A stretch of 64,000 bases of DNA from a virus: positions 1-64,000 of the IMG/VR virus record IMGVR_UViG_3300044816_000066; one strand, 5' to 3'. Position 1 is the first letter of the stretch; each line of letters opens with the position of its first letter. Made by a program: the position numbers and the translations under genes. Below the pieces are notes generated by a model. That model was not told the origin of the DNA. It was given only the letters and a program-made list of their open reading frames with translations, and did no database searches. Shown piece by piece: positions 14,721-23,247 of this stretch.

Positions 14721-15551
14721 TTGGCAAACGAAACGAACTTAGACAAGACGGCGCTACTGGCGGCCGTCAGCTTGGGTCAGAAGCTCGCGGAGCCGCACCT
14801 TGGCGTAGATCTTCAAATCCCGTATGCGATTGTGCCGAACGATTCGAAGCTCGAATCGCTCATGGCACTGAAGCACCCACATGGGTTGCGGCCGGACCGG
14901 ATCAAGGCTGCCCCCGTATTTTCCAACGCGGTTAGTTTTTGCCGCTACGTGGATCTGTTCCGCGACGAGCGTACGCAGGTTTTCGCGAACCCTGAAAAGC
15001 TTTCATTCCTGGCGGTGATTGACTACCACGGAACTGGCGAGATGCGCCCGGAGTTCTGTGACCATAAGGCCCACTTCACACTGAAGCAATCAGTTCAGTG
15101 GCAAACGTGGTTCGGCAAGAACACCGTTTCATTCACGCAGGTAGAGTTCGCTGAGTTCATCGAAGACAACATGACGGACATTGCGAGCCCGGCGCCAGCT
15201 TTCATGCTGGAGGTGGCTCGGGATCTCAACGCAAAGACAGACGTCAACTTCGCTTCTTCGGTATCACTGAAGAACGGGCAGACACAACTCCGTTACGAGG
15301 AGACCATCAAAGGCAGTGTTGGCGTTGGCAACCTGGACGTTCCCGAGCGGTTCTCGATCAGTATTCCGGTGTTCTACGGAGAGGACAAGATTACCATCTC
15401 GATCCGCCTCCGGTTCCGCATCTCGCAAGGGAAACTCACCTTCCATTACAAGATGAACGGCCCGACTGAAATCCTGAACGATTCTTTCGATAAGGCGGCT
15501 GGCTCCATCGGGGAAACACTGCAATACGACATCCTGCGCGGCACCATGTAA
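14721..15551 (+). CDS. DUF2303-family phage protein
   Basis: 276 residues from TTG 14721, which has AGGAAG about 6 bases upstream. Family-like features include PYAIVPNDSKLESLMAL, the KAAPVF and FCRYVDLFRD segments, the strand FLAVIDYHG near 92, and a helical middle with FIEDNMTDI. The C-terminal half is beta-rich (IRLRFRISQGKLTFHYKM). DUF2303 proteins occur in the recombination/replication blocks of many temperate phages, and their role is unknown. Confidence 0.85.
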   Translation: MANETNLDKTALLAAVSLGQKLAEPHLGVDLQIPYAIVPNDSKLESLMALKHPHGLRPDRIKAAPVFSNAVSFCRYVDLFRDERTQVFANPEKLSFLAVIDYHGTGEMRPEFCDHKAHFTLKQSVQWQTWFGKNTVSFTQVEFAEFIEDNMTDIASPAPAFMLEVARDLNAKTDVNFASSVSLKNGQTQLRYEETIKGSVGVGNLDVPERFSISIPVFYGEDKITISIRLRFRISQGKLTFHYKMNGPTEILNDSFDKAAGSIGETLQYDILRGTM

Positions 15552-15556
15552 TCGCC

Positions 15557-16000
15557 ATGCTTTCATCAGACATCAAGGCCGTGCTCAATCCGGATCACGG
15601 CCAAATACTGTCGATCACCGTCTATGGCAAGTCAGAGCCCCAAGGTTCAACGAAAGCCTTCATGCCGAAGGGTTGGACGCGGCCCGTCATCACAACTGAC
15701 AACGCGGCACTGAAGCCCTGGCGTCAGCAGATCTCCTGGACGGCTGCGGGTCAGCTTGCCGGACAGAAGCCAACAAGCCAAGCCGTAAGCGTGGCGATGC
15801 GCTTCTACTTCGCCCGGCCGAAGAGTTTACCTAAGAAAATCATTCACAAGACGACAAAATCTGATGTCGATAAATTGGCGCGTGGAGTTCTCGACGCCTT
15901 GTCCGGAATTGCCTTTGTGGACGATTCGCAAGTGATCTCCCTGTCGGCAACGAAGCAGTTTGGGCTACCCGAGCGCGTTGAGATTGAGGTGAGTTTGTGA
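15557..16000 (+). CDS. rusA: RusA-family Holliday junction resolvase
   Basis: 147 residues. It has the RusA pattern: SEPQGSTKAFMP at the start, the FYFARPKSLPKK strand-loop, then TTKSDVDKLARGVLDALSG with the catalytic Asp residues near 103 and 105, and FVDDSQV near 121. RusA resolves Holliday junctions left by phage recombination and replication before packaging. It follows the DUF2303 gene with a 5-base gap, and its location fits the replication/recombination block. Confidence 0.9.
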   Translation: MLSSDIKAVLNPDHGQILSITVYGKSEPQGSTKAFMPKGWTRPVITTDNAALKPWRQQISWTAAGQLAGQKPTSQAVSVAMRFYFARPKSLPKKIIHKTTKSDVDKLARGVLDALSGIAFVDDSQVISLSATKQFGLPERVEIEVSL

Positions 16001-16010
16001 TCCCGCGGCT

Positions 16011-16037
16011 GGCGGATGGAGGGAAGAAATACTGATG
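16011..16037 (+). repeat. 27-bp direct repeat, copy 1 (translation start module)
   Basis: This 27-base stretch, GGCGGATGGAGGGAAGAAAT plus ACTGATG, is identical to 16349-16375. Both copies contain the ribosome binding site (GGAGGG) and start region of the following gene, so the duplication carried an entire translation-initiation module. Confidence 0.9.
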
Positions 16038-16373
16038 ACGCGATATTGGATTTCTTGGGTTCAACCGACCGAAGATTACAGGCCACTTAGTGATCCACCG
16101 AAGAACCAAGCGGTAATTGGCTGGTGGGTATCTGGCTACGATTCTCAAGATCATGCGTGCATCTGCGCCCTCGTGACGGCCAGCAGCGATACCGATGCAA
16201 TGAGTGTGGTGGCTACCGATTGGCCTGAGTCCAAATCGGCCGCTTGGCGATTTTGCCACGAACGCACGCCGCCCTACATCCCCGGTGATCGATTTACGTT
16301 CGCGCGCTGGATGGTCGATAGGGAGCGCTCTGACCGTGAGGCCCGCCAGGCGGATGGAGGGAAGAAATACTGA
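16035..16373 (+). CDS. Hypothetical protein
   Basis: 112 residues with GGAGGG 9 bases upstream of ATG. It is rich in Trp and Asp (YWISWVQPTEDYRPL, VIGWWVSGYDSQDHACICAL). A repeated phrase near the end (DRERSDREARQADGG) comes from the downstream copy of the 27-bp repeat. Function unknown. Confidence 0.65.
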   Translation: MTRYWISWVQPTEDYRPLSDPPKNQAVIGWWVSGYDSQDHACICALVTASSDTDAMSVVATDWPESKSAAWRFCHERTPPYIPGDRFTFARWMVDRERSDREARQADGGKKY

Positions 16374-16375
16374 TG
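16349..16375 (+). repeat. 27-bp direct repeat, copy 2 (translation start module)
   Basis: Exact copy of 16011-16037. It supplies the ribosome binding site of the next gene and at the same time encodes the last residues of the gene that it overlaps. Confidence 0.9.
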
Positions 16376-16630
16376 CGAGAAGAACTGGAAACAACCCATT
16401 ACATGAGCGACCCCGAGCGCTGCTTGGAGATGCTGGGAGTTTACTGCTTGCGGCCGAAGTCCGAATATCGCCAAGAATACGGGGCTGTTCTCTGGTGGAA
16501 GCCGCAAACCGAAGAAGAGCCGGTCGTCGGAGGTATGCGGGCAGCATATGGAGACTATTTCAGTCATTGGTCCCCACTGCCCGATTGCCGCAAGATGACC
16601 GTGAGCGATGGAGCGAAGCTATGCCGATAA
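16373..16630 (+). CDS. Hypothetical protein
   Basis: 85 residues starting MREELETTHYMSDPERCLEM. It has aromatic and Pro-rich parts (AVLWWKPQTEEEPVVGG) and ends SDGAKLCR. It is driven by the duplicated ribosome binding site and overlaps the next gene by 10 bases. Not recognised. Confidence 0.6.
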   Translation: MREELETTHYMSDPERCLEMLGVYCLRPKSEYRQEYGAVLWWKPQTEEEPVVGGMRAAYGDYFSHWSPLPDCRKMTVSDGAKLCR

Positions 16631-16794
16631 CCAATGACGAGATGTCCGAGTTGAAATGGGCAATAGAAGTGTTACTAAGCACTGACCGCAAATTGCGGGA
16701 TGCCCAACTTGCTAAGGATGAAGCCGAGAGCAAACTGAATGGCTTGGTATGGAAAATGAAAAACGAGAACGATAAGCCCGTACCGGACAAATGA
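16621..16794 (+). CDS. Small helical protein
   Basis: 57 residues, MPITNDEMSELKWAIEVLLS followed by charged heptads (KLRDAQLAKDEAESKLN), so a short coiled coil is likely. ATG lies inside the end of the previous gene, with GGAG upstream. Function unknown. Confidence 0.55.
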   Translation: MPITNDEMSELKWAIEVLLSTDRKLRDAQLAKDEAESKLNGLVWKMKNENDKPVPDK

Positions 16795-17015
16795 AGCAAC
16801 CCCGCCGCTTAGTCCGCATTGAGTTCATCCGCGAGTTCGACCTGGGCGCCGCGAAGCCCCACCATGTCGGTGAAGTGATCGAGGTGGCGGATTTCATAGC
16901 GAATGCGCTGATTAAGGGCGGCCGGGCGAAGGAGTGGGCACCGGGACCAGAGCGGGATTGGGAAGACGTACGTGGGTTGGTTCAGGTTCCATTGTTTAGT
17001 GATGAGATTAAGTAA
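16791..17015 (+). CDS. Hypothetical small basic protein
   Basis: 74 residues. The start RRLVRIEFIREFDLGA and VGEVIEVADFIANALIKGGRAKE match a small phage domain in which a beta hairpin precedes a helix and an ALIKGGRA loop. Such proteins are common and uncharacterised. Coupled upstream by ATGA. Confidence 0.65.
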   Translation: MKQPRRLVRIEFIREFDLGAAKPHHVGEVIEVADFIANALIKGGRAKEWAPGPERDWEDVRGLVQVPLFSDEIK

Positions 17016-17066
17016 GTTGGTCGGCTTAAATGCGGTTGAATTTCAGGAAAACACGGGGGAGTTGTT

Positions 17067-17192
17067 ATGTTGCGGAATGACCTTGGGATCAGTATGATGG
17101 TTTATGCGGGTTGGCGTGAAGCTTGCGACCTCACACCAACCCTAAAGCAATACCGGAAAGAGGTTTCCGAAAATGCTCTCAATAGAGTATAA
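17067..17192 (+). CDS. 41-residue candidate protein
   Basis: ATG at 17067 has GGGGGAG 6 bases upstream. The product MLRNDLGISMMVYAGWREAC continues 21 residues and ends NALNRV. It overlaps the nuclease gene by 20 bases. The good ribosome binding site argues for translation, but a frame this short could also be a leader that couples the next gene. Confidence 0.4.
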   Translation: MLRNDLGISMMVYAGWREACDLTPTLKQYRKEVSENALNRV

Positions 17193-17700
17193 CGCGCCGT
17201 CCGCGGACATCGTTCCAATCCCCACCAGGTACCGGCATTATCTCACCCGTAGCCGTCTTGAAGCACGCTGGATGGTTTTCTTCGACAACATCGATCTGAA
17301 GTTCGAGTATGAGACGGAGGGCTACCAGTTGGGCTCCGTCCGCTACCTTCCCGATTTCTGGTTTCCTCAAATCCGGTTGTGGGCCGAGGCCAAACCGACC
17401 ACACTAAAACCGGAAGAGCAGACCAAGGCAAACCTACTGGCGGTGCGCAGCGGATTCGATGTCCTGCTGCTTGTCGGGCCGCCTGAGTGTCGCTTGTATC
17501 CCGGCGCAACGATGGACGCCGGTGAAGTCACTCACGCCTTTTATTCCCTGGACATCCACTTTCACCGAAAACAGTTCAAGCAGGGGCGCCTATGGTCGGA
17601 GAGTGAATCCGGCGACTGGCTGGACGATGACAGCTTTACCGAGCGCTACAAGCGAGCGATGGGCGAAGCACTCAGTTACGACTTCCGGGAGGCGGCATAG
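17173..17700 (+). CDS. PD-(D/E)XK-type endonuclease
   Basis: 175 residues. The core has an early Glu helix (SRLEARWMVFFDNID near 31-45), EYETEGYQLG, the YLPDFWFP motif with the catalytic Asp near 63, and LWAEAKPTT with Glu and Lys near 72-74. That is the E...D...ExK arrangement of PD-(D/E)XK nucleases, of the type common in phages (related to VSR/T7-endonuclease-like folds). The C-terminal 80 residues are less conserved. It lies just before the replication initiator, so a role in DNA processing during replication is plausible. Confidence 0.75.
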   Translation: MLSIEYNAPSADIVPIPTRYRHYLTRSRLEARWMVFFDNIDLKFEYETEGYQLGSVRYLPDFWFPQIRLWAEAKPTTLKPEEQTKANLLAVRSGFDVLLLVGPPECRLYPGATMDAGEVTHAFYSLDIHFHRKQFKQGRLWSESESGDWLDDDSFTERYKRAMGEALSYDFREAA

Positions 17701-18591
17701 ATGCGCGCTCGTTCTATCAAGCCATCGTTTTTCAAAAGTGACACAATTGCCGAGCTTCCCTTCTGGGTCAGGATTCTGTTTCAGGGTTTATGGTCCATGG
17801 CCGACCGGCGCGGCATCATGGAGGATCGGGTAAAGAAGATCAAGGCCGAGATCTTTCCGTACGACGATGTCGATGTCGAGTCTGGGCTGATATTGCTCTC
17901 CGAAAAGGGATTCATCATCCGGTACCGTCCCGACTCCGGCGCGGCTATAGGCATTTTGAACTTCTCGAAACATCAACATCCGCATCCCAAGGAGCCGGAT
18001 GCCGAGATAGAACATTTCCAGAAATTTCTTGCAACGGCTAATTCCGGTAAAGCCACGGCTAGTTCCGGCGAAGCAACGGCTAGCAACGGAAAAGCCGGAA
18101 CCGGCCCGTCTGGTTCTTGTTTCTTGGTACTTGGTTCTTGTAACCCTTTACCCGAAACCGGGCTTGAGGAAAAAATCGTCGAGGAACCAAAATCCGAAAA
18201 CGTGTTCGCCTTCAAACCGAAGGTTAACCCGAATGAGCAGAAGCAGCTGGACACCGCGATGGAGCATGAGCAGATTGGGCCTGGCCTAAAATACTCCAAC
18301 CCTTGCGAATGGTTCATCGATACGTTCCTCGGCGAAGTCAAAGGCGACACGTGGCGATCATTCGGCAAGTACGTTGCCAGCAGCGAACTACTGCTTTCGT
18401 TGCTCACAAATCATCCCCTCTGGATGAAAACCCGCAAATGGCAGGAGGGATTTACTACAGACTCCGAAAAATACCTAAAAGGGCAAACGTGGATTCGGCC
18501 TCCCACGGCGAATCTGTTTCCGAGTGGTTTCATTCCAGGTGCGGTAAATGGACAGAGCAGTCAGCCACCCGAAGGGTCTATTCTCAGATGA
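17701..18591 (+). CDS. Replication initiator-like winged-helix protein
   Basis: 296 residues. The N-terminal domain begins KPSFFKSDTIAELPFWVRIL and contains GLWSMADRRGIMEDRVKKIK and IFPYDDVDVESGL, the pattern of phage replication proteins with a winged-helix N-terminus. A low-complexity Gly/Ser/Thr/Ala linker follows (about residues 111-145). The C-terminal part (NPCEWFIDTFLGEV, FGKYVASSELLLSLL) is helical and may recruit the helicase. It directly precedes the primase-helicase and overlaps its start. I infer origin binding. An origin could lie in or near this gene, but I see no clear iterons. Confidence 0.65.
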   Translation: MRARSIKPSFFKSDTIAELPFWVRILFQGLWSMADRRGIMEDRVKKIKAEIFPYDDVDVESGLILLSEKGFIIRYRPDSGAAIGILNFSKHQHPHPKEPDAEIEHFQKFLATANSGKATASSGEATASNGKAGTGPSGSCFLVLGSCNPLPETGLEEKIVEEPKSENVFAFKPKVNPNEQKQLDTAMEHEQIGPGLKYSNPCEWFIDTFLGEVKGDTWRSFGKYVASSELLLSLLTNHPLWMKTRKWQEGFTTDSEKYLKGQTWIRPPTANLFPSGFIPGAVNGQSSQPPEGSILR

Positions 18592-20345
18592 ATTTCCTCG
18601 AATCCGAAGTCAGAACCTACTACGCGATACGACTCCCGCAACTGACTCAGCGCGGGCGTGAATGGCGCGGACCTTGCCCTGTCCACAACGGCGAGGGAGA
18701 CAACTTTTCGGTCAATTCGAAGACTGGGTTCGCCAACTGCCACAGCAAATGCGGCAAGGGCTGGGACATCATCTCACTCGATCAGGCCTTGAGTGGAACT
18801 GAATTTCCGGTGGCCAAACGGGAGGTGTTCAAGTTACTTGGGAGGACGGATGATGATCTTTACGGAGATCGATTCGAGGCAGAATACCCGTATCACGATC
18901 AGTTTGGGAATGTAGTGTTCCGGGCCGTCCGTATGCGTTTGGGAGACGGAGACAAGAGATTCACACAGCAGCGGCCACACCGGGGAGGCTGGGCAAATGG
19001 AATCAAGGGCATTGAATTGGTCCCATATAACCTCCCGAACGTGTTGGCCGCCGATTTGGTTTTCATTGCCGAAGGTGAAAAGTCAGTTGAGACACTGCGC
19101 GGGTTAAATCTCACCGGAAGTTGCAATAATGGCGGAGCCAAAAACTTCGCACCGGGTATTGTGAAATGGTTCGCTGGTAAGCACATCGGCATTCTTCCGG
19201 ACAACGACCAAGCGGGTCGCGGGCACGCATTGAAAGTTGCCGAGATGTTGTCAGCAGTTGCCAAGTCAGTTCGCATAATTGAACTTCCTGGACTACCAGA
19301 AAAAGGGGACATCGCCGATTTCATTCAGGATGGCGGAACCGTCGACCAGGTTCTCGACCACTACGCACGGGCTCAGGATTGGTCGAAAGATTGGACGTTC
19401 TCGCTAGACGTTCCGCACGGAAATGACAAATACCTGCGCACGTACGTTCAGGCAATCGAAGATGCCGGCGGTTTTTCCGCCTTCTGGGATCTAGCCGCTA
19501 CCGAAGGGATACCAACTCCATGGTCGAAACTCACCGATGCCATGGCGGGCGGTCTACGCAACAGCGAGGTGTACATCATCGGCGCCAACCAGGGAGCCGG
19601 GAAGACTTCTCTGGCAATGCAGTTCGCTTGGACTGCATTGCGCTCTGGAATCCCTACGCTGATCTTGTCAATGGAAATGAACTGGCGGGATTGTTTTCAG
19701 CGCATCTGCTCAATCGAGGCTCGCGTCGATTTACTTGATCTTCGATGGAACCAGAAGCATCCGGCCAACAGCCCGGCGCACTTCTCTGAAATGCGCGAAT
19801 CCATCAACTCGGTCAGCTATGAACTCGCCAAGATGCCGCTTTACGTATCCAACAAGTCTTCGGTATCGCCGGAGTTTATCGTTTCGGAGGCCACCCGTCT
19901 CAAGAAGCGCGATGGCATCGGGCTGGTGATTGTCGATCACATGCAACTGATGTCGGCCGATGCCAAGGTGCGCGGCGACGTCGAGAAGTTTACTGATATT
20001 TCAAGAGCCACCAAGCGGGCTGCGATGGAGTGTAATCTTCCGGTTTTGCTTGTCAGTCAAACGAGTCGCTCCAATTCGGCGGATAAGCGTACCGAACTGG
20101 AGGTAAGCGACTTGCGTGGCTCAGGTGCTATCGAGGAAGACGCCGCTACGGTGCTCCTCCTCTATCACGACAAAGACGACCGCGACCGGACCACGGCGAA
20201 CCAAACGTTTTCCAAGGGGCCGGTGAAAACGTGGCTGAAGATCGGGAAGAATAGATACGGCCTGCAGCACATGTACATGCCGTTGATGCACTTCAAAACC
20301 TGCACGCGCTTTGATCCATTCGAATATCACCCCGAGGCCGCATAA
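18588..20345 (+). CDS. Primase-helicase (zinc finger, TOPRIM, DnaB-like)
   Basis: ATG 18588 overlaps the previous stop; the longer upstream frame (from 18303) is a shadow. 585 residues in three parts: a CHC2-like zinc finger (CPVHNGEG, then CHSKCGKGW, residues about 28-55); a TOPRIM region (VFIAEGEKSVETLRG near 160, GILPDNDQAGRGHALKVAE near 200); and a RecA/DnaB-type helicase with Walker A GANQGAGKTS near 332, LILSMEM, and Walker B VIVDHMQLM near 445, followed by LLVSQTSR. It would unwind DNA and make primers at the phage fork, as T7 gp4 does. No separate DNA polymerase is in the window. Confidence 0.9.
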   Translation: MNFLESEVRTYYAIRLPQLTQRGREWRGPCPVHNGEGDNFSVNSKTGFANCHSKCGKGWDIISLDQALSGTEFPVAKREVFKLLGRTDDDLYGDRFEAEYPYHDQFGNVVFRAVRMRLGDGDKRFTQQRPHRGGWANGIKGIELVPYNLPNVLAADLVFIAEGEKSVETLRGLNLTGSCNNGGAKNFAPGIVKWFAGKHIGILPDNDQAGRGHALKVAEMLSAVAKSVRIIELPGLPEKGDIADFIQDGGTVDQVLDHYARAQDWSKDWTFSLDVPHGNDKYLRTYVQAIEDAGGFSAFWDLAATEGIPTPWSKLTDAMAGGLRNSEVYIIGANQGAGKTSLAMQFAWTALRSGIPTLILSMEMNWRDCFQRICSIEARVDLLDLRWNQKHPANSPAHFSEMRESINSVSYELAKMPLYVSNKSSVSPEFIVSEATRLKKRDGIGLVIVDHMQLMSADAKVRGDVEKFTDISRATKRAAMECNLPVLLVSQTSRSNSADKRTELEVSDLRGSGAIEEDAATVLLLYHDKDDRDRTTANQTFSKGPVKTWLKIGKNRYGLQHMYMPLMHFKTCTRFDPFEYHPEAA

Positions 20346-20347
20346 AA

Positions 20348-20683
20348 ATGCCACAAACACCACAAGAACATTCCGAATCCCGCATCGGCCATGTATGGCG
20401 GGAATCCGACCATGAGGCCATTTGCCACCACATCGCGGAGATCGACCGCACGGCGATAGAGGTGATGCGGCAATCGCTCGGCTGGGTGGACTGCCAGGCG
20501 CACGTAACTGTGAACCACCCAGGAATGCGTCAATTTGAGTACGACCTACCGCCCAAACCAAAGTACAGAACACCGGCTGAGATTGCCAAGCAATATGGCT
20601 TGCGCCCGCCAACGCTTGAACAGCAGCAAGAATCGATCGACCAGGAAATTGGTGGGTCAGCCTCAATGATTAACCCCGAATGA
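20348..20683 (+). CDS. Hypothetical protein
   Basis: 111 residues starting MPQTPQEHSESRIGHVWRES. The N-terminal half is helical (ICHHIAEIDRTAIEVMRQSL) and the C-terminal part contains a Pro-rich stretch then TPAEIAKQYGLRPPTLEQQQ, which could be a short helix-turn-helix. Function unknown. It follows the helicase directly. Confidence 0.6.
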   Translation: MPQTPQEHSESRIGHVWRESDHEAICHHIAEIDRTAIEVMRQSLGWVDCQAHVTVNHPGMRQFEYDLPPKPKYRTPAEIAKQYGLRPPTLEQQQESIDQEIGGSASMINPE

Positions 20684-20693
20684 AGGAGCCTTC

Positions 20694-21134
20694 ATGCTAG
20701 AGATCCATTCCCACTACGCAACCCTCCAATCATGGCCGGGCAACCGGGATCCCCGCTTCGAGGAACTCGACCGGCTGATAGCAGCCGAGCAGCCGGAACG
20801 CCGCATGCATCCCGGTCGGCCGATTCCGCGCTACCGCGGGAGCTACTCGCAGGAGCAACGCGACCAGGTTATCGAACTGGCGAAGCAGGGCCTACCCAAC
20901 ACTGTGATTTCGATGCGCACCGGGATCCCAAGGCGCAGTGTTTGGGGGATGCTGAGCCGGGCGGTAATCCCGCTACGGCATCCGCCGAAAGCAGATCGCC
21001 GATTCGTTACCGAGCTGGAAGCGGTCATGATGACCAAACTCCACGATGACGGAATGAGTTACGCCCAGATCGGGCATCGGTTTGGTGTCAAGGGGCCGAC
21101 TGTCTGCAGAGTGGTTAAGAGGCAGCGGCAATGA
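20694..21134 (+). CDS. Double helix-turn-helix DNA-binding protein
   Basis: 146 residues with GAAGGAGCC about 8 bases before ATG. Two helix-turn-helix units are visible: YSQEQRDQVIELAKQGLPNT with VISMRTGIPRRSVWGML, and LHDDGMSYAQIGHRFGVKGP with TVCRVVKRQ. Each resembles the recombinase/transposase-type Hin or HTH-23 fold. It may be a regulator of the operon or a site-specific DNA-binding protein. No catalytic domain. Confidence 0.7.
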   Translation: MLEIHSHYATLQSWPGNRDPRFEELDRLIAAEQPERRMHPGRPIPRYRGSYSQEQRDQVIELAKQGLPNTVISMRTGIPRRSVWGMLSRAVIPLRHPPKADRRFVTELEAVMMTKLHDDGMSYAQIGHRFGVKGPTVCRVVKRQRQ

Positions 21135-21325
21135 CTCACTGGGTTACATCGCCAGATCGTGATGGACTCGCTCACATGATTCCAAATTATCCAAAAGACG
21201 CCGCCCCATGGGAAACGCGCACCGCAACAACACTGTGCGGGTGTACAGCCAATTACATCGAGGTGCAATGTACCGGATTAGCGGTGTGCGAACCCTGCTG
21301 GGAAATAGCCAGCACGCCATGCTAG
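21131..21325 (+). CDS. Small Cys/Trp-rich protein
   Basis: 64 residues: MTHWVTSPDRDGLAHMIPNY, then CGCTANYIEVQC and CEPCWEIASTPC. Six Cys in the C-terminal half suggest a zinc-binding knuckle. Overlaps the HTH gene. Function unknown. Confidence 0.6.
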   Translation: MTHWVTSPDRDGLAHMIPNYPKDAAPWETRTATTLCGCTANYIEVQCTGLAVCEPCWEIASTPC

Positions 21326-21338
21326 GGGAATTGAAGAA

Positions 21339-21788
21339 ATGAAACAGACAACGATCGATTGGGTAGGCGGTATCGCCGGGCTAATTCTCGGCGTGGCCCT
21401 TGGGCTCTCAATTACCTTGCCGATACGGAGGGTGGTTTCTCACGACGATCAGCAAATGAAGCAAGCGGTGGAACAAGCCATCCACCGCAAATACAACCCG
21501 CCCGGCCACTGCCCGCATCCGTACGGCTGCTTTGTGAGTTGGATAGGGCCGACCAGTATGTATGGATGGCCTTGCGAGGCGATGGCTTGCGGCGGGATTC
21601 CCTTCAATGGCGGCGATGATTCCGTGATATGGACGGATGGCGTTGGTACCGAAGATGACGGGAAGAGGGTCGCCATTGCACTTGAGTTGAGTAAGCCGGT
21701 CGGTCGCGTAACGGAAACGATTTGGAAAGTTGCTGTAATGAGCCATCCAGGCACGGATACCGGAACCATCGGGAGCATGGCCAAATGA
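21339..21788 (+). CDS. N-terminally anchored protein
   Basis: 149 residues. Residues about 8-28 (WVGGIAGLILGVALGLSITL) are hydrophobic and form a signal anchor. The rest is soluble and contains Cys-rich and Gly-rich segments (CPHPYGCFVSWIGPTSMYGW, CGGIPFNGGDDS). It is probably periplasm-facing. Function unknown. Confidence 0.6.
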   Translation: MKQTTIDWVGGIAGLILGVALGLSITLPIRRVVSHDDQQMKQAVEQAIHRKYNPPGHCPHPYGCFVSWIGPTSMYGWPCEAMACGGIPFNGGDDSVIWTDGVGTEDDGKRVAIALELSKPVGRVTETIWKVAVMSHPGTDTGTIGSMAK

Positions 21789-21952
21789 AACCCAAAACAA
21801 ACACCAAGCAAGACATCGATCATCTCGAAAAGCGGATTGAGATAATCGTCGATCAGTTCGAGCATCGCACGGCCCTGAAGGTGGGGGTAATCAAGATCAA
21901 CCACGATGCCGATCTCAACGGGGCGGCACAAGTGAAAGTGGAGGTTTCATGA
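21785..21952 (+). CDS. Small hypothetical protein
   Basis: 55 residues from ATG 21785, overlapping the previous stop. The first part is a charged helix (DIDHLEKRIEIIVDQFEHR) and the end a beta strand (AAQVKVEVS). Function unknown. Overlaps the next gene by ATGA. Confidence 0.55.
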   Translation: MKPKTNTKQDIDHLEKRIEIIVDQFEHRTALKVGVIKINHDADLNGAAQVKVEVS

Positions 21953-22173
21953 AAACGCTTCTGCCATGCCCGTTCTGCGGGTTCCCCGAAGTAAGGCAAG
22001 TGTCACGTTGCGGAACTTACTGGATAGAGTGCTTTAATTGCCAGACAAGCGGGCCGGGGAGATTAGATGAACAGGGATCGATAGATGCGTGGAACACTCG
22101 GCCCGGAACCATAACTCTCAAGTACGGCGGACGAGGCGCACCGAAACCACTCGACATGGAAGACAACTTATGA
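21949..22173 (+). CDS. Lar-like zinc-ribbon protein, second copy
   Basis: 74 residues with LLPCPFCGFPEVRQV, then WIECFNCQTSGPG and IDAWNTRPG. This repeats the pattern of the gene at 10638 (CPFC, C-x2-C, SGP, WN.R), so the two are paralogues of a Lar-type zinc ribbon. Role in anti-restriction is possible but unproven. Confidence 0.7.
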   Translation: MKTLLPCPFCGFPEVRQVSRCGTYWIECFNCQTSGPGRLDEQGSIDAWNTRPGTITLKYGGRGAPKPLDMEDNL

Positions 22174-23240
22174 AAACGACAATCGCGCTACTCATCACCA
22201 CTTCGTTCGCGTGCGCGGCGTTCGGGCAAACCACAAAGTCCGCAACTCCAACAATACTGACGATAGTCGAAAAACATCAGGAGGCCATCGATTCCATCAA
22301 CCGCTCCATTAAATACCTAGGAGATTCGGTTCACCTTCAGACAACTTTAATTCAAGCGGAACAAAAGAAACTCACCGAGAACGAGCAGAGGATAGAGCTT
22401 CTTAAGGGGAACGTTACTTCACTGGATAATCACTTGATTTCACATCAGGAAGAGATCGACACGATGGCTAGGACGCTTAGGTCGGTGGAGTCACGTGTTT
22501 ATGCCCTCGAACATCCGAAGATGAATGCGCAGCTATCAACGCGGCAGTTCCGAATAGTGAAGGCTCAGGCTATTACTCCAATGCCAAATGGTGTCATGAA
22601 GGATGGAGCTTGCATCACGCCGAATACAGATTGCCTCGTCCCATCGGGGATCGACGTTAATGGCGGTGAAGTCTTATACCAGCACCACCCATCCGTACAT
22701 CCAATACCCGACAATTGGCCAATCGTCGCTCCGCCAGTTATCGGAGCGCAACGGATGAACATTGGTGGCAATTGCGAGGTGTTCGATGGGCAGAATTGGA
22801 CCAAGATCGATTGCGGCAATATCGGCCAGCACCATGCGTTCGAGAGCAACTTGGACAATTCGAATTACATCGGCATAGCGGATGTGGTGCCGCCAATAAC
22901 GCGATCTATCAGGGTCGGAGCCTCATACACCAGCACCGACGATCCATACATGAAGTATTGCCTGCACGATTCAACTGATCCAATCGATATCCAAACCGAT
23001 TGCCTTGTGATGGTCGATCCAGCAGACGGAGCGGTCACGGTGAGCATCAAACGCCCGAATGCAGCCATTGCCGCCATGCAAGCCAAACTCACACGCTACG
23101 AGGCTCTGGGCTCAGCGGCCAACCAGCTTATCAACCAGCAGAAGCAGCAACTCATCGATGCCCACAACGCGCTGGTACTGGCGTGCTCGGCCGTGCTGGT
23201 AGCCAAGCAGCATGAGGTTTGTGGGGAGCTGGGGTATTGA
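22170..23240 (+). CDS. Exported coiled-coil protein with signal peptide
   Basis: ATG 22170 gives 356 residues. The N-terminus MKTTIALLITTSFACAAFGQ is a clear Sec signal peptide (cleavage expected after AFG). Residues about 40-130 form a coiled coil of EKHQEAIDSINRSIK, LIQAEQKKLTENEQRIELLK and IDTMARTLRSVESRVYALE. The C-terminal half is beta-rich and Cys-containing, with a repeated IDxxTDCLV phrase (TPNTDCLVPSG and DIQTDCLVMVD). A short C-terminal helix follows. It could bind the cell envelope or virion. No homologue recognised. It ends the rightward early block. Confidence 0.65.
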   Translation: MKTTIALLITTSFACAAFGQTTKSATPTILTIVEKHQEAIDSINRSIKYLGDSVHLQTTLIQAEQKKLTENEQRIELLKGNVTSLDNHLISHQEEIDTMARTLRSVESRVYALEHPKMNAQLSTRQFRIVKAQAITPMPNGVMKDGACITPNTDCLVPSGIDVNGGEVLYQHHPSVHPIPDNWPIVAPPVIGAQRMNIGGNCEVFDGQNWTKIDCGNIGQHHAFESNLDNSNYIGIADVVPPITRSIRVGASYTSTDDPYMKYCLHDSTDPIDIQTDCLVMVDPADGAVTVSIKRPNAAIAAMQAKLTRYEALGSAANQLINQQKQQLIDAHNALVLACSAVLVAKQHEVCGELGY

Positions 23241-23247
23241 ATCCCAC

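Noticed and set aside
17701-18591. Replication origin in the initiator gene
   Set aside because: Origins often lie here in related phages, but I could not find iterons or an A+T-rich unwinding element that I would defend.
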